From the NCBI GenBank assembly GCA_963513935.1, contig OY740774.1, positions 28,477,949 through 28,541,948 on the forward strand: DNA of 64,000 nucleotides, written 5' to 3'. Positions 11,301-22,379 of the stretch are shown one piece after another. Source of the stretch: Aphrophora alni. Its lineage: Eukaryota; Arthropoda; Insecta; Hemiptera; Aphrophoridae. The notes beneath the pieces are model-generated. The model was not told the DNA's origin, did not search any database, and was given only the letters and a program-made list of their open reading frames with translations. The translations under genes were made by a program, and so were the position numbers. Numbering within the stretch: position 1 is the stretch's first letter; the number at the start of each line of letters is the position of its first letter.

Positions 11301-11414
11301 ATGCCTAATGAAGACAATGATATTAACAGTAGTTGTCAGGCACGTTTAGAACTGTGGCGGATTGGTGTTGATCCACAGGATTACGAAGTTGGCCGACCCG
11401 AGTATCCTCGTTAA
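11301..11414 (+). CDS. Small ORF or terminal exon, 37 codons, unrecognised
   Basis: ATG 11301 to TAA 11412-11414 encodes MPNEDNDINSSCQARLELWR followed by IGVDPQDYEVGRPEYPR. The composition (W, D, P, Y, balanced charge) is strikingly protein-like against an AT-rich background. An AATAAA polyadenylation-type hexamer lies about 95 nt downstream (11509-11514). Immediately upstream, TTTTAGTTTAG could be a splice acceptor, in which case this is a terminal exon; otherwise the TAG at 11295-11297 is an in-frame stop and the ATG is the real start. I do not recognise the family. It may be a small conserved protein or a processed pseudogene end. Confidence 0.35.
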   Translation: MPNEDNDINSSCQARLELWRIGVDPQDYEVGRPEYPR

Positions 11415-12358
11415 ACCCGTGTTTGTTGGTCATGACTGTTTCCTAGTATTCAATATTCTAGTGAGGGTTACAATGTTGCTTTGATATGATTTGTGTTTGA
11501 CAACTTTAAATAAACATAAGCAAGCGTTGATACATGTGTTTTAAATGTGGTGTAGAAGGTCTATGAAAATATTGAAAAAGTTATGAAGTTTTAAATAAAA
11601 ATAGTTTTTAATTTGGCAAAAACTATTACTTATTCTTGGAAACTAAACTATTTCCAATATTTTTGCATATAAAGTATATGCAGGGTTGTTTTGAAATTGG
11701 ATCAGAATAGATATCCAAATATTTTGCAAAATGAAGTGATCAAAAAGTATATTATTATAACAATTAGGTTAATGGAAAAATTTAAAGTTTTTTTTGAAAA
11801 CTCCATCTTTATAGTTGAAAACGCTCTGAAAAAATGAGAAAATCTCACTGCGTTCTGTAGTTGTACATTTTAGAATTATAAACGCGAACAGAGATGTACG
11901 GTCAATGAAAAGATTTTATGACGTATGTTTATATCGTTTGTTTCGATATCCTCTTATAATTTTCCAGGACTATTTTTTACACCCTGTATAGCCATTGAAT
12001 TAACAAAATTAATTAAGAACGTTGATTGGTGTGCAATTCTTGAATTTCTGTTACAAATTAAATTGCGTGATATTAAGGAATTTCAATAATAGAAATGCAT
12101 GTCTGGTGGATATTTCCATAAGGAATTTTAATAGAATAATAAGGATAAATTATTTTAATTGTAAACATGTTTTATTTAAATACCATCAAAATGTGTAGTT
12201 ATTTTACCGAGAACTCTAAAATTTAAATACTTTCACATTCCAACAAAATGTATAACATGATTATAAATACAATATTTAATTAATTTATTTTAAAGTTTAT
12301 AATCCAAGTTATAGGAAACTAGTGTAGAATTTTTAGAGTATTACATATGTTCAGACTG
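11415..12358. other. AT-rich sequence after the small ORF
   Basis: Contains the AATAAA hexamer at 11509-11514. Nothing else recognised. Confidence 0.4.
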
Positions 12359-12575
12359 ATTATCCTTGTGACCCGAGCAAGGGAACAGGTAGAATTGTGA
12401 ACATCATAAATCATTTCTTCAGTTATTTGGTTAAATTCTCTTTCAATTGTTGCTTTCCACTCTTTGACGTTTGTAGGATATATGCTATAAACGTACTTTG
12501 ACGTGTGGCCTTATAAAAAGTCCAGTGATATGAATGTCTGGAGTGCCCAGTAGCGTGTAATTGTTACCAGGCGGC
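12359..12575 (-). pseudogene. Mariner/Tc1-type transposase, C-terminal remnant
   Basis: Minus-strand translation gives LDFL, a stop, then GHTSKYVYSIYPTNVKEWKA, TIEREFNQITEEMIYDVHNS and TCSLARVTRI. This matches the end of IS630/Tc1/mariner transposases: PDLTP-DFFLWG--K--VY, then a variable stretch, a V-ELK--I helix, ITPEM---V--S and R---C. The catalytic SPD preceding LDFL is decayed, and a stop replaces the Trp of the LWG motif. About 48 codons are continuously open after the stop, so decay is moderate. The N-terminal DNA-binding and catalytic parts were not found above 12.6 kb; an A-rich run follows there. Confidence 0.65.
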
Positions 12576-12888
12576 TGAGAATTAAAGATTATTGGAACCT
12601 TCTGGTAAACATGTTTAAAAAAAAAAAAGAAAACAAATTTCATTAACAAGTGCTCAAATTTATTTAGCTTAAATTTTTGAATTAAATTTGACCATTTACA
12701 AAAAAAAAAATTAAATATAACAAACATTTCATAGTTCTTGATCCTTTAAAAAAAATTACAAAAGTTAGATTTCAGATTAATATGAATTTATATAAAGAAT
12801 TTAAATTTTAGATATATATAAAAAAAAGGTCAAAATTATGTATTACAGTTAACAAGATTTTGTATTATCAAATGCTTAGTTTACTACC

Positions 12889-12935
<47 letters not shown>

Positions 12936-14517
12936 CAATTTTAAAACTAGATTGATCAACATACTATTTTCTATTTTTTTTAAAAAAAGACAAATTTATG
13001 ATATATAAAAGAAATTAATTTTGTTTTAAGCTATTGACGTCAATATGTTTTTTTTAATTTTGAAAAATAACCCCTTTGGGGTCGTGTAGGCCGAAATATT
13101 TTGCATGCAGTCCCATCCAAATCTATTTTGATTTTAAATTAGTACACATTATTTTACAGATAAAAAAATAAAATAAAATGCTGAAGTGAAGACACATTAT
13201 TATACAGAGTTTTGTTTCTTGAACAAAATTTGTTATTCTTTATTAAAGAATAATTTCACAACCAAAGTTCCTTTAATTAACAACTGTCATTTTTGAAAAG
13301 ATTATATTTCCTTTATATATATATATATACGTGATGATCTGGTGCACTTAGAAAATGTTGAAAGTGAGTTTGAACCTGTCTCCAATTGCAATCTCGGACC
13401 AGCTTTTGCTGTGCAAAAAGCAAGTTAAAAAGAGATTTAGACAAACTCATACAGGTTGTTCGACAAGTCTTTGTAATGAAAAAATGATTTTTAATTTAAT
13501 TAAAATGAAAAGGAAAAATTATCAGAATTACAAAATGCCCAAAAAAGATTATAAATAAGTTTTTCTTATATTAATAAAGAATCTAATGTATCTCGGTCTT
13601 TGTTTGAGATAAAGAATTGTAACAACTGCTAGGAAATTTTAAAACAAAGATTTTAATTAAGAAAAACATTTGACAAGTTAATTCTTTGATTTTATGACCA
13701 TTTAAATTTATAATTTGATTTTGTAAATGGTTTTTAAATGAAAGAAGGTTATTCTACTTTTACAAGACATTATCCTTCAATAAATTATTGACAATTCAAA
13801 AGAAAATTAATCATAGTTAAATTATTTCTGAACAAAATATATATATCAGTAATTAAAACTTAAAAACAGTAACAGAGTTATATCTAGGATGGTCAAATTT
13901 TAATTTCGAATACCTGGAACTTGTTGTAAAAAGCTTAGAAGCTTGATATGTCCATGAAGGTCATCGTGAGACGAAAAGTTAACATGGAGAAAACAAAAAC
14001 TCACTGAACAAACTAGTGATGTGATGTTATATAACTGTAACACATTATGAATTTAGAAAAGAAGAATACTGTGTAATTAATGTCATGATGCACTTTACTA
14101 TTTCGGAAATTTCATCTTGTAAGAGCTACTGCTTAGTACTATGATTTAGAAGCAACTAGACCTGCTAGCAGTTGCCCGAGTACAGAGTGCACCGAACATG
14201 TGATGCGTGATTTATGATATTCCTCGCCAGCTATCAGCACACGGCAGGTAGCATGATCCGAGCACAATATCCGAATAAGGATGTTGGTTTACTTATGTCG
14301 ATAAGTATGAAGCAGATTTTATTTTATGTAACGGTTGTTTCTGAAGGATGTTACAGCTGAAGGATGTCCCGATAAACGAAGCCATAACTTGTGATTTCAG
14401 AAATCTTGTTTGAAAATGTGCATCCCATCCTCTATCGATACTATTTTGCAAAATGTGTATTTTGTCAGATATTGCACATTAACATCAACTATATATAGAG
14501 GATTATCTTCAATGATA
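12576..14517. other. AT-rich sequence with short dinucleotide repeats
   Basis: Contains (TA)n with a short GA tail at 12891-12935 and a smaller TA run at 13315-13329. A phrase CCCCTTTGGGGTCGTG, then GGCCGAAATATTTTGC, at 13070-13106 is a small hairpin-plus-GAAAT segment that may belong to another dispersed hairpin family. No gene was recognised. Confidence 0.4.
12891..12935. repeat. (TA)n(GA)n microsatellite
   Basis: Alternating TA for about 34 bases, then about 10 bases of GA. Confidence 0.95.
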
Positions 14518-14722
14518 GTGTCCTCAGTAATTCACTTTAGAGAGTACGGGCGTGGCAATCCCGAGGGCGTTAGCTGGATCTATCTTTTTCAATAAGATCC
14601 CTCTCTTTCGACATTCTTATCATGTCTCTCTTGAGCAACTAATGCTATTAGTATTTGAAGGCGAGGGTATTTATTTTGTGTTCTTTTTTTATAACGCAAT
14701 GATGACCGATAGTGTTTTTTTC
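14518..14722 (+). repeat. Dispersed repeat family C, copy 2
   Basis: Shares GTACGGGCGTGGCAATCCCG, GATCTATCTTTTTC, TCTCTCTTGAGCAACTAATG and TTATTTTGTGTTC, then TAACGCAATGATGACCGATA, with the copies near 2.8 and 24.5 kb. Confidence 0.6.
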
Positions 14723-15270
14723 CTTTAATAAACAACAAAATAATTTTAATAAACAAAAAAAAAAAAAATAATAATAATAATACAAAAATTCATTTGAGGG
14801 CGTGGTCTAGTGCCGGAATAAAATGTTTCCAATGGGAGGGCTTCAAAATGTTATTGACTCTTGATTTTAAAATTCAGTAGAGACTTTTCGGCAGATCTAT
14901 TTTTCTAGTGTTACTCTGGTATTTTCTGAAAACTCAAATGGAAGTCTGACCCAGTTACATCATCTTTAATCTTATCTCTGAAGCATGTAATGATGGGTCC
15001 TGTTGGTGGATCGGTTTAGAGCTCCCTTCAAACTGTCATTGCACTTCAGCCATGTTCTCGCACTTACGGGAGAAGATAAATTCTCTTTTTTCAAAGCTTA
15101 GTATTGTTTCTTCAATTGTTCAAAACCAGTTTTACCAGTAAATAATAGAAGTTTGATCAAATTATGGCTTTAAAAGTATGTACAAATATTTTCAGAACAA
15201 CTTGTTTTTTTTAGGAATTTTTTTTTTCTTTTTGAAAATTAAACTAATAATTTGTTTTGTTTTGTTTCAG
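14723..15270. other. AT-rich sequence ending in a strong splice-acceptor-like tract
   Basis: The last 50 bases hold ACTAATAA (branch-point-like) followed by TTTGTTTTGTTTTGTTTCAG. Upstream, nothing is recognised. Confidence 0.4.
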
Positions 15271-15310
15271 GTATGTACAGAGAGATTTTCACATCCACTG
15301 CTTAATAAAG
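15271..15310 (+). CDS. Candidate 40-nt micro-exon
   Basis: The segment is bounded by a very good acceptor (branch-point-like ACTAATAA 20 nt upstream of a T-rich tract and CAG) and by a donor AAAG then GTAACT. Two of three frames are open (VCTERFSHPLLNK or YVQRDFHIHCLIK). Forty nucleotides is short but within the range of insect micro-exons. No flanking exons were found, so the parent gene is unknown and this may be chance. Confidence 0.2.
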
Positions 15311-16159
15311 GTAACTTTTATTTTTAATTCTGAAATATGTACTTTAGAAAACACTAACAAAAATTCTACAGACAAATATTGATTATTCCGGAATTGGTTC
15401 TAAAAATATGTTCCTAGATAGTATGAATAACAATTGCTATTAAAAACGAGACATCTAAGTTTTCCCATTAATATTCTCTTACGAAGTATTTGAATCTAAA
15501 ACAAGATATATGTACAAACAGAACATCGTTACTATGTTCATTTTCATTAGCCTACTACTGATTTTTTGGTTCCAATTTTGAGGGCTTTTAAAAAATCTGT
15601 GTTTCACTGGAAATTTGTACACAAGAGCTAGTATGACCTTTTACAGAAGGTACAAATCGAACGCTATTCCTGAGACAGGAAAACGCGGTTTAAAGCGGCT
15701 GCCATTTTGAAATTAACCGACCAATTATAACTAATTATTCAAGCCAAGGCTAAAAAAGAATATTTGAGAGATCATTCTGAAATAGGTGCTCAACGATCCG
15801 CGTCTGTTGATGGAATTACACAAACTAATGCAACAGAATATATTTATGGTCTAAAATCTTTCTGTGGGCTGTTGAAAGACCTGGTGAGAAAAGTAGTTGA
15901 GTTGCTAACTAACAAATTTAGGTCCTTCAACTGGAATAGACCGCAGGGAGAACTGAAAGGAGAAGAGTTTCATTCTTTTTTCCATGTCTAAAGGAAAAAA
16001 ATCTCACTGAGCAGGTAGAACTTCTTGTTCCCCAAGTCTAAAAAAAAATTATCTCTCTTTGTTGAGCCCGCAGATTCTAGGAGAGCTGATCCTAAGATCC
16101 TCGTGGGTTTTGTAAGGTGCGTAGGAAGAATCTGGGAGAGATATTTATAGGGTATATAA

Positions 16160-16160
<1 letters not shown>
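15311..16160. other. Unassigned sequence
   Basis: A 75-codon ATG frame at 15764-15991 is hydrophilic but matches nothing I know, and has neither splice context nor a close stop-free extension upstream. I leave it uncalled. Confidence 0.3.

Positions 16161-16163
<3 letters not shown>

Positions 16164-16250
<87 letters not shown>
16164..16250 (+). repeat. (AG)n microsatellite, ~87 bp
   Basis: Uninterrupted AG dinucleotide run. The open frames through it are a by-product. Confidence 0.97.
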
Positions 16251-16252
<2 letters not shown>

Positions 16253-17349
16253 GATAGGTTATGGTTCGAAATGAAAAGAGGGCTCCTTCTTTATCTTTCT
16301 CCGTACAAGAAACAAATATTTGCGACAAATTGAAAAAGAAATCGTATAAAGATATACCGTCTATCTATCTATAGCATTAACAAGTGAACACTTGCATACA
16401 TTTAGGATTGTTACATACATTTACAAAAACTAATTTGATTGACATATTTTTGAAATAATAGGACCAAAAACTGAATAAAATCTTGGTCCACTTTAATTTT
16501 TGTTACCGAGCTAAAGTCATTGTAAATATTCTAACCCTCTTTAAAAGTTTACATCCGAAATTTCTGCTTCTGTCGCATGACTCTATTGATTCATCACTTT
16601 AAAAAACTTTTCAACAAGAATATTCCAAGAATTGCCTTAGGCCTGCTGGGTTCACCTCCGTTATGAAAGTTTTCTTAAAACTGTAGCTCCAATTGTCTAA
16701 ACTTTTCGATTCTACTCTACTTAGCTTCTGTTGGTAGCACAAAGAAAGAGTTTTGTTTCAGTTTTTTTTTCAAGTAAGCCCTGAAGCCCTGCATCTAATT
16801 TTTCTCGTCTTTTTAATTATACTTTCAAATGTTTTTTCTTGATTTGAAAACATGAATAAATAATTGAATTGTTGCTGGTTGTTGTCAGAGATTGTTACTG
16901 TGTAATGGAATCATGCAAATATACTTCGCTAACATGCCTTAGTTTTACAGTTTAAAATAAAATAAAATCTAATACAATCAGTCATATTAAAAATATTACA
17001 CAATAATAATACTTTTATGAATCATGACAAACTAAATTTATTATTGTACTTACGTTTTAAAGAAAAGAAAATACACAGTTAGGTTATTCATTGAGTGATT
17101 GGTTTTCGTTGCTGTCTGTTTGAAGAATGGCCTTTAAGTACTTTTGAAAGAACGGACAATTTGTAATACACTTTGATTGTGTTTTTTATTGTGCAATATT
17201 ATACAATAATTATACAAGTGAAGTAATAACATAACGTTTAGGTGTTATTAATAATAACATAGAAAGAGTAAAAGTGTCATTTTTTAGCAAGATTGAGCTC
17301 TGTAGTCCAATATTGTAATATTGTTATTTGTAGTTATTTTGTAGGGGTT
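16251..17349. other. AT-rich sequence, nothing recognised
   Basis: No supported feature. Confidence 0.4.
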
Positions 17350-17402
17350 ATTTATTGCACCTGAGAATGACAACTTAGTCGTTGAAACGTCCTCTTGTTT
17401 AG
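17350..17402 (+). ncRNA. Degenerate CTGA-hairpin-GAAAC motif
   Basis: CACCTGAG is followed by a possible 6-bp stem AATGAC / GTCGTT with loop AACTTA, then GAAACGTCC. The order resembles the hammerhead-like hairpins elsewhere in the window, but the first box lacks the second half of CTGATGA, so a ribozyme fold is not supported here. Likely the remnant of a related repeat. Confidence 0.3.
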
Positions 17403-18970
17403 GTGTTTTTTTGTTATTGTGGAAACTAAGTTGTTTTTTTTTTAAACTGTATACGAATTTTCTTAAACTTTGCTAAATATGTAAGTGAATAATGTTATAT
17501 ACATTCGTTTTTGTTATGGAATGTACTTAAATTAAAATCTTGTTTGTAGGCTAACAAATTTTCTGGCTTGAATCATTGAGTTTGATTTTAATATCTGCCA
17601 ACGTACAACGAATCCTTACAAATAGTACGGTCACAAATGCGAGAAGTGTGTAAAATGTTGGAGACAATTTTTTACAGAGGGTACATATTAGACATTTATG
17701 CAAAGTTTATTTTGTATGATTGAATACCTTTATGCTCTCAGCAGAGAAGAAACCTACTTGCCTTCTGTATAAAATCCAGAATCTTATATTTCATCCCTTT
17801 TTTACGACTCGCTGTCCAAGAAACCGACGTCCAGGATTTACATAAGATCAATTTCAGAATTTAATAGAAATTAAGGAATGTAGTTACAATACATATTATA
17901 CAATACTAGCACAAAGTATCTATAACTGTACTTGTACACTTTTTTTCTTTTTTTTTAACGTAGGAAGAGTTTACTTTTAATAATTAAAGATTTCCAATTA
18001 TATAATCAGCTTTGTATGTGTTATTTTTGCAAGATTTATAATATATTGCAAAGTATTAAACTCACAACGTTTAAATTTACACCATATACAAATTTTAAAT
18101 AAATTCTGTAAATTCTTTTTCACTTAAAACGTTTTGCTTCGGTATATACCGAACCGTAAGTTTTATTTATAATTGTTTGAGCTTCCTGTAGATCTAATAG
18201 TTAGCGTTATAGCGTGATCAATAGCTCAATCTTCTTGGAAGCTCAACAAATTACGGTGTTAACACGGAATCTTGTGTTATGGTTTGGGAGCAAAATTCTG
18301 ATTGCTCGACAGAAAGGCCTAGTAAGCCAATGTCGTCTACTATTGGTAGTTCATTTGGATCATGACACTGGTCTTAAGTAGTTTTTTCATGATATTGTTG
18401 TTTTGTAGTATTAGAATAATTTTAGTATTATAAACCAAATTTTTACAATTTCGATGAAACCTTTATGAATAATTGTGAACAATGCGTTACGTCGAAGGAT
18501 CAGTTAATGAAAACAATACTTAACAATTGATGAGTCAGTTATACTAAACAAACAAAATGAACATGAAATTGTGACACCTATTGGTAAGTTATAAAATTAT
18601 TTCGTTCCTTGTGTATTAAAGCTCATTTAAATGAAATACGATTTTTGCTGAGGACGTGTTTATGGCATAAGCGAAGTAAGTTTAGACCTGTTATATATAT
18701 ATATATATATTTAAAGATTGCATCAATGATTAATTTTCACTTTTCTATTGCCAATTACCGAACGGACATTTTTGGTGGCAAATACTTTTAGTTTTTATTT
18801 GGTGATAGGTGAGTGCGAAAGTTTGTGCAATTATTTTGCACTATTTATTTTCATTGTTGTAATGTTCAATAGTTTGAGACTATAATGTAAAAGATAAATA
18901 ATAATAACAATGTAATAAAGAATGAGCCTTCGGTAGGTTTAATAAGAGTTGTTCTATGTTATATCACCAT
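17403..18970. other. AT-rich sequence
   Basis: Includes a perfect 16-bp palindrome TTCGGTATATACCGAA at 18138-18153 and a short TA run at 18692-18709. At 18802-18830 the phrase GGTGATAGGTGAGTG, then GAAAGTTTGTGCAA, recurs at 38921-38949. No gene was recognised. Confidence 0.4.
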
Positions 18971-18974
18971 GGAT

Positions 18975-19110
18975 TATAAAAAAATATAGTGTTGACCCAG
19001 CATTGTGGGTACCAATGGGGAATTAAGTAACTAATGTTGCATAGGATATAATTACGGAGACAGGAACTCTATGTGCTGACCACATTTTACCCATTGAAAA
19101 CAGCGACGTT
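18975..19110 (+). repeat. SINE family 2, 3' part
   Basis: GACAGGAACTCTATGTGCTG, then ACCACATTTTACCCATTGAA, matches the diverged phrase at 25.59-25.64 kb (GACAGGAATTTGATATGCTA, then ACCACACATTGCCC), where a tRNA-like head is also present. The head is not recognisable here. Confidence 0.45.
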
Positions 19111-19484
19111 TTATTATTAAGGAAAATAATTAATATCTCATAAAATAAATAATAACTATTTTCTTTTGAACGAAAAAGTTGGATTAATGTCGGGATTAAT
19201 ATGCATTGATCGTATTTTATTTGGGTTATTTTCTTGCAATTTTTACGAGTAATAAAATGTAATAAATATGTTCTGTCAGTGTTTGGTTCTTCGTTTTCCT
19301 GTTATCAATATAGAAATAGGAATTATTAATATGACATTTGGTGCTCCCGTACATTGCACTCCCTTATCTATCGACCCATAACACCTAGGTAGCCTACATT
19401 CTGGGCGTGTCCAAGTAATTGCTCTTAACGTAAGTTGAATGTATTTTTTGATAAATATATTTTATTATTTATCGAGTAAACGAA
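19111..19484. other. AT-rich sequence, nothing recognised
   Basis: No supported feature. Confidence 0.4.
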
Positions 19485-19965
19485 GTATAGGGTAAGTTTG
19501 GTAATAGTAAACAAACTTTACCTCCGTGTTTTGACTGCTCTTCACATTTTATGGAAATTGAAAACAATGATTTTCGACATGCCGTCCGTCTGTCGTTGTC
19601 GTCGTCTGTACGTAAGCACGATAGCGGGCAAACAAATTATATAGGAACACGAAAATTAGTATTGTTGAAATTCAGATAAATTTAATTAAATATGTCGAAA
19701 TGGTGCCAATTTGAAACAATTTTTTGTTTCGTTCATATCTCGTGTGTTATTTAACTTATAGCAGATCCAATTATTCATGTAGTGGTACCAACCCCACATT
19801 TCTGCGATGACAAATAGCGAAGTTATTGTAAACAAACTTAATTTGTAATCGTGACCACCCAAGAAGCATGATATTCGTGTTGGTTCGAAATCGAAGGCTG
19901 TGTCATTGACTCGAGCGTAATGAGTGTAGGCTCTCTCATATATAAGCTTTGAGGCTTACCAGTGG
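19485..19965 (+). repeat. Long SINE-like repeat family L, plus-strand copy
   Basis: Carries the family's CpG-rich block: GGGTAAGTTTGGTAATAGTA, TTTTCGACATGCCGTCCGTC, GTTGTCGTCGTCTGTACGTA and AGCACGATAGCGGGC, followed by a long tail ending near GAGGCTTACCAGTGGCG. Homologous blocks lie at 40340-40500, 40910-41330 and 56560-56690 on the same strand, and at 30585-31115 and 52735-53310 on the opposite strand. Confidence 0.65.
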
Positions 19966-20009
19966 CGAAAGAGTGACACTGTTTAATATATCCACATCTA
20001 CTTGGCGCG

Positions 20010-20159
20010 TTAGTGATTTATACAATTACGAGATTAAGAAAATCAATGTAACAACTGTTTTAAACAAATTTACCCTTGATCTACCTATACAATACAAAGT
20101 CCAAGAAACCGATTTTGGGGCGTTACGTATAGGGGACCTGCTTGTTATGATGGGACTGG
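20010..20159 (+). CDS. Candidate exon 5' of a strong donor site
   Basis: The frame ends LPIQYKVQETDFGALRIGDL, then LVMMGLG, exactly at a near-perfect donor (ACTGG|GTAAGTATC, GT at 20160-20161). The frame is open back to an ATG at 19949, but that start lies inside repeat family L, so an internal exon beginning around 20010-20035 is more plausible. No clear acceptor tract was found. No protein family was recognised. Confidence 0.22.
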
Positions 20160-20340
20160 GTAAGTATCATGGTGGCTCCTATTAATTGTTTTTACTTTTT
20201 GAATGCAAAATAAAGTTTTTTGAATATGGGTATTTAAATTTCAAAGTAGAAGATCTGATATGGCAAAAAGCTAGAACAACCTAGGTTATGTTAGTTACCT
20301 AAGAGAACACAATAAAAGTTGTCAACAATACAATGATCTG

Positions 20341-20346
<6 letters not shown>

Positions 20347-20372
<26 letters not shown>
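20347..20372 (+). repeat. Poly(A) tract next to CAGCTG
   Basis: Twenty-six A followed by CAGCTGTTTG. A similar T29 preceded by CAGCTG lies at 56905-56933 on the other orientation. It may be the tail of a retroposed sequence. Confidence 0.9.
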
Positions 20373-20639
20373 CAGCTGTTTGTTTTAAAATAACCAGCTG
20401 TTTAAACTTTTGTAGTTTCTATGTTATCTTGTTATCCGGCGGCAGGCGTTGTCGTTTAAACTGCATTTCTATCAACATCCAGCTTTTTATTTCTATTGCA
20501 GATATCAACGTAAAAATTGGTTGGTACACTTTTGGATATGTTTCCAATATGTATGAAAGAAATCTTACAATTTGGTTGACGCAGATGTAATTGTTGGTTG
20601 TTTAAAAAAGTAAATACCTTCGTGGGACATACTGTATAT

Positions 20640-20642
<3 letters not shown>

Positions 20643-20680
<38 letters not shown>

Positions 20681-20690
20681 GCACGCACGC
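20643..20690 (+). repeat. (CA)n(GCAC)n microsatellite
   Basis: CA dinucleotides grading into GCAC tetranucleotides. Confidence 0.97.
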
Positions 20691-20974
20691 ATATATCTAT
20701 ATATTTCCTTTGACAACAAATAGAATGATACACATACCGAATTTCTAAATTTTTTATAATAACTTGTTCAGGTGAAACAAATGTGGAAGGCAAAATAAGT
20801 CTAATTGGACCTCAACTAGTTTCTATAGAAATGTATTAATTTAAAGTTATCAATTCATTTCACAGAGTTCATTATTTTTGTCCTTCCATCCATTTATTAC
20901 AAACAAATCAAATGTTTGTTTGTTCAAGTAAAGTTTGTATATGTCAATACACACACTTGTGTCAATACATGTCA
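20691..20974. other. AT-rich sequence, nothing recognised
   Basis: No supported feature. Confidence 0.35.
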
Positions 20975-22130
20975 GAGTCAATCAATCATATTTTTGTACT
21001 CTTCGCACTCACACTTTTGAATTAAGTACCTTCATCTTCAACTCTTGTCAAGAACGCGTATTTCCCACCAGTAACGAATACATTAAATGTATATAATTTA
21101 TTATCCTTGGATAAATGTAAAGGGATTCATTACCCAAACACGGTACAAGTACAGTGTGACAGTATCTTACAGAGAAATATATAACCCGAAGGTGGGAATC
21201 TTTCTCAGTGATAGATGGCGGGTAACGGCGCCGATATTCGTAGTGACGGCACACTGACAGGTATAGCTGACAGTTAGAAGCAAATATTAATTTTGTATTT
21301 CGGTTTTGATAACTTGTTATACCCTTTTAAGTTCGTACGATTACTTGCCTGGTTAATTTTAAAACTGTTTAAATATTATCTTATATGAAATTAGTTGAAA
21401 AGATTTGTGTATTAAACTTACCTAAAATGGAATAATTATTGCGAAATTATGTTTGTGAATAACAGGAGTGAAATTTTATGACGCCCTTGCAATAAAAAAA
21501 AATCTGATCAGTACTTTCAATGATTTGTAATGAGATAGTCAAAACAGATTTCATTGATAAACTTACCAATCAAAACAAAATTCATTTACCTACATTTGTT
21601 TTGGTGTTTATTAGATAGAACAGAAAATTCTCCTAACTAATACATAAAAAAATATTGATTACATTAAAATAAAATTTTTGAAGACACATACTATACTGTT
21701 AACATAATAAGCAATCAAAAAAATATTTAAAACAAATAAAATGGAAACCTTTCTAAATAAATACAATCAGGCTCCGTCTAATATGTTCATCCTACATCTT
21801 CTTTCCCTTCAAATCTGAATTGTGCGATTTTATCCAACCCTATTTATTTAAAACAAAAGATGATTAGAAGCTTAAAACCTTTGCTTTATTCTCTTTTCAG
21901 TCAATGTGGTCTTTTACCTTAATCTTAAGGGACTCGAAGTTCAGCGTTGAAATAAATTGATTCAAATCCCACAGGAATTCCTTTACTTAAGTAAAATTAA
22001 TCTTTGGTTAGGTATTTACGGTTACAGAACTTCCTTGAGGGAAGGACTTTAATAAATCGTTGAAGATAAGTCTCTAATAGTGCTTTAATAATTTGAGTTT
22101 ATACTTTAATGTAGTATTTACCTGAGAGAA
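20975..22130 (+). repeat. Long inverted duplication, left arm (unit A)
   Basis: Matches the reverse complement of 25020-26385 at roughly 90 percent in its outer 300 bp. Shared phrases include ACGAATACATTAAATGTATA, GGTACAAGTACAGTGTGACA, GTATCTTACAG, GATAGATGGCGGG and GCGCCGATAT. Further in, TTTTACCTTAATCTTAAGGG, TTTACTTAAGTAAAATTAAT and CTTTGGTTAGGTATTTACGG are also shared. A shorter third copy of the outer part lies at 29190-29470. No coding frame is conserved between copies. The arms flank about 2.9 kb, so they could be the ends of a large fold-back or TIR element; the terminal bases cannot be fixed by eye. Confidence 0.75.
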
Positions 22131-22379
22131 GATGTTTTATTTTGACCACGTGACTCCTTATCTTTCAAATCGTAAATGTTACAACAATGTAGTATTGAAA
22201 CATTTTGGGAAATGGTGTATTATTTATTTTTGTCAAAATTTGGTTTTAAGCTTGAGTATGTGAGGACGTTTTTTTTTCCTTTCTCGCGTACAAGCATTTT
22301 AGAGACATTCTTGGGTGAATGGTGTAGGATTTATTTTTGGTCAGATTTGGTGTGGAACACGTTTCAAATATTTTAGCCA
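22131..22379. other. Spacer between unit A and the transposase relic
   Basis: Probably the 3' flank of the transposase relic; a 66-codon plus-strand ATG frame here lies antisense to it and is not called. Confidence 0.35.

Noticed and set aside
15271..15310. LIM-domain reading of FHIHCLIK in the micro-exon candidate
   Set aside because: Only an H-x2-C resemblance; the next Cys is not in the right place and no neighbouring exon supports it.
16092..16328. Open frame through the AG microsatellite
   Set aside because: The peptide is a run of Ser-Leu from the dinucleotide repeat. The same applies to frames at 39386-39658, 29020-29205 and 20456-20793.
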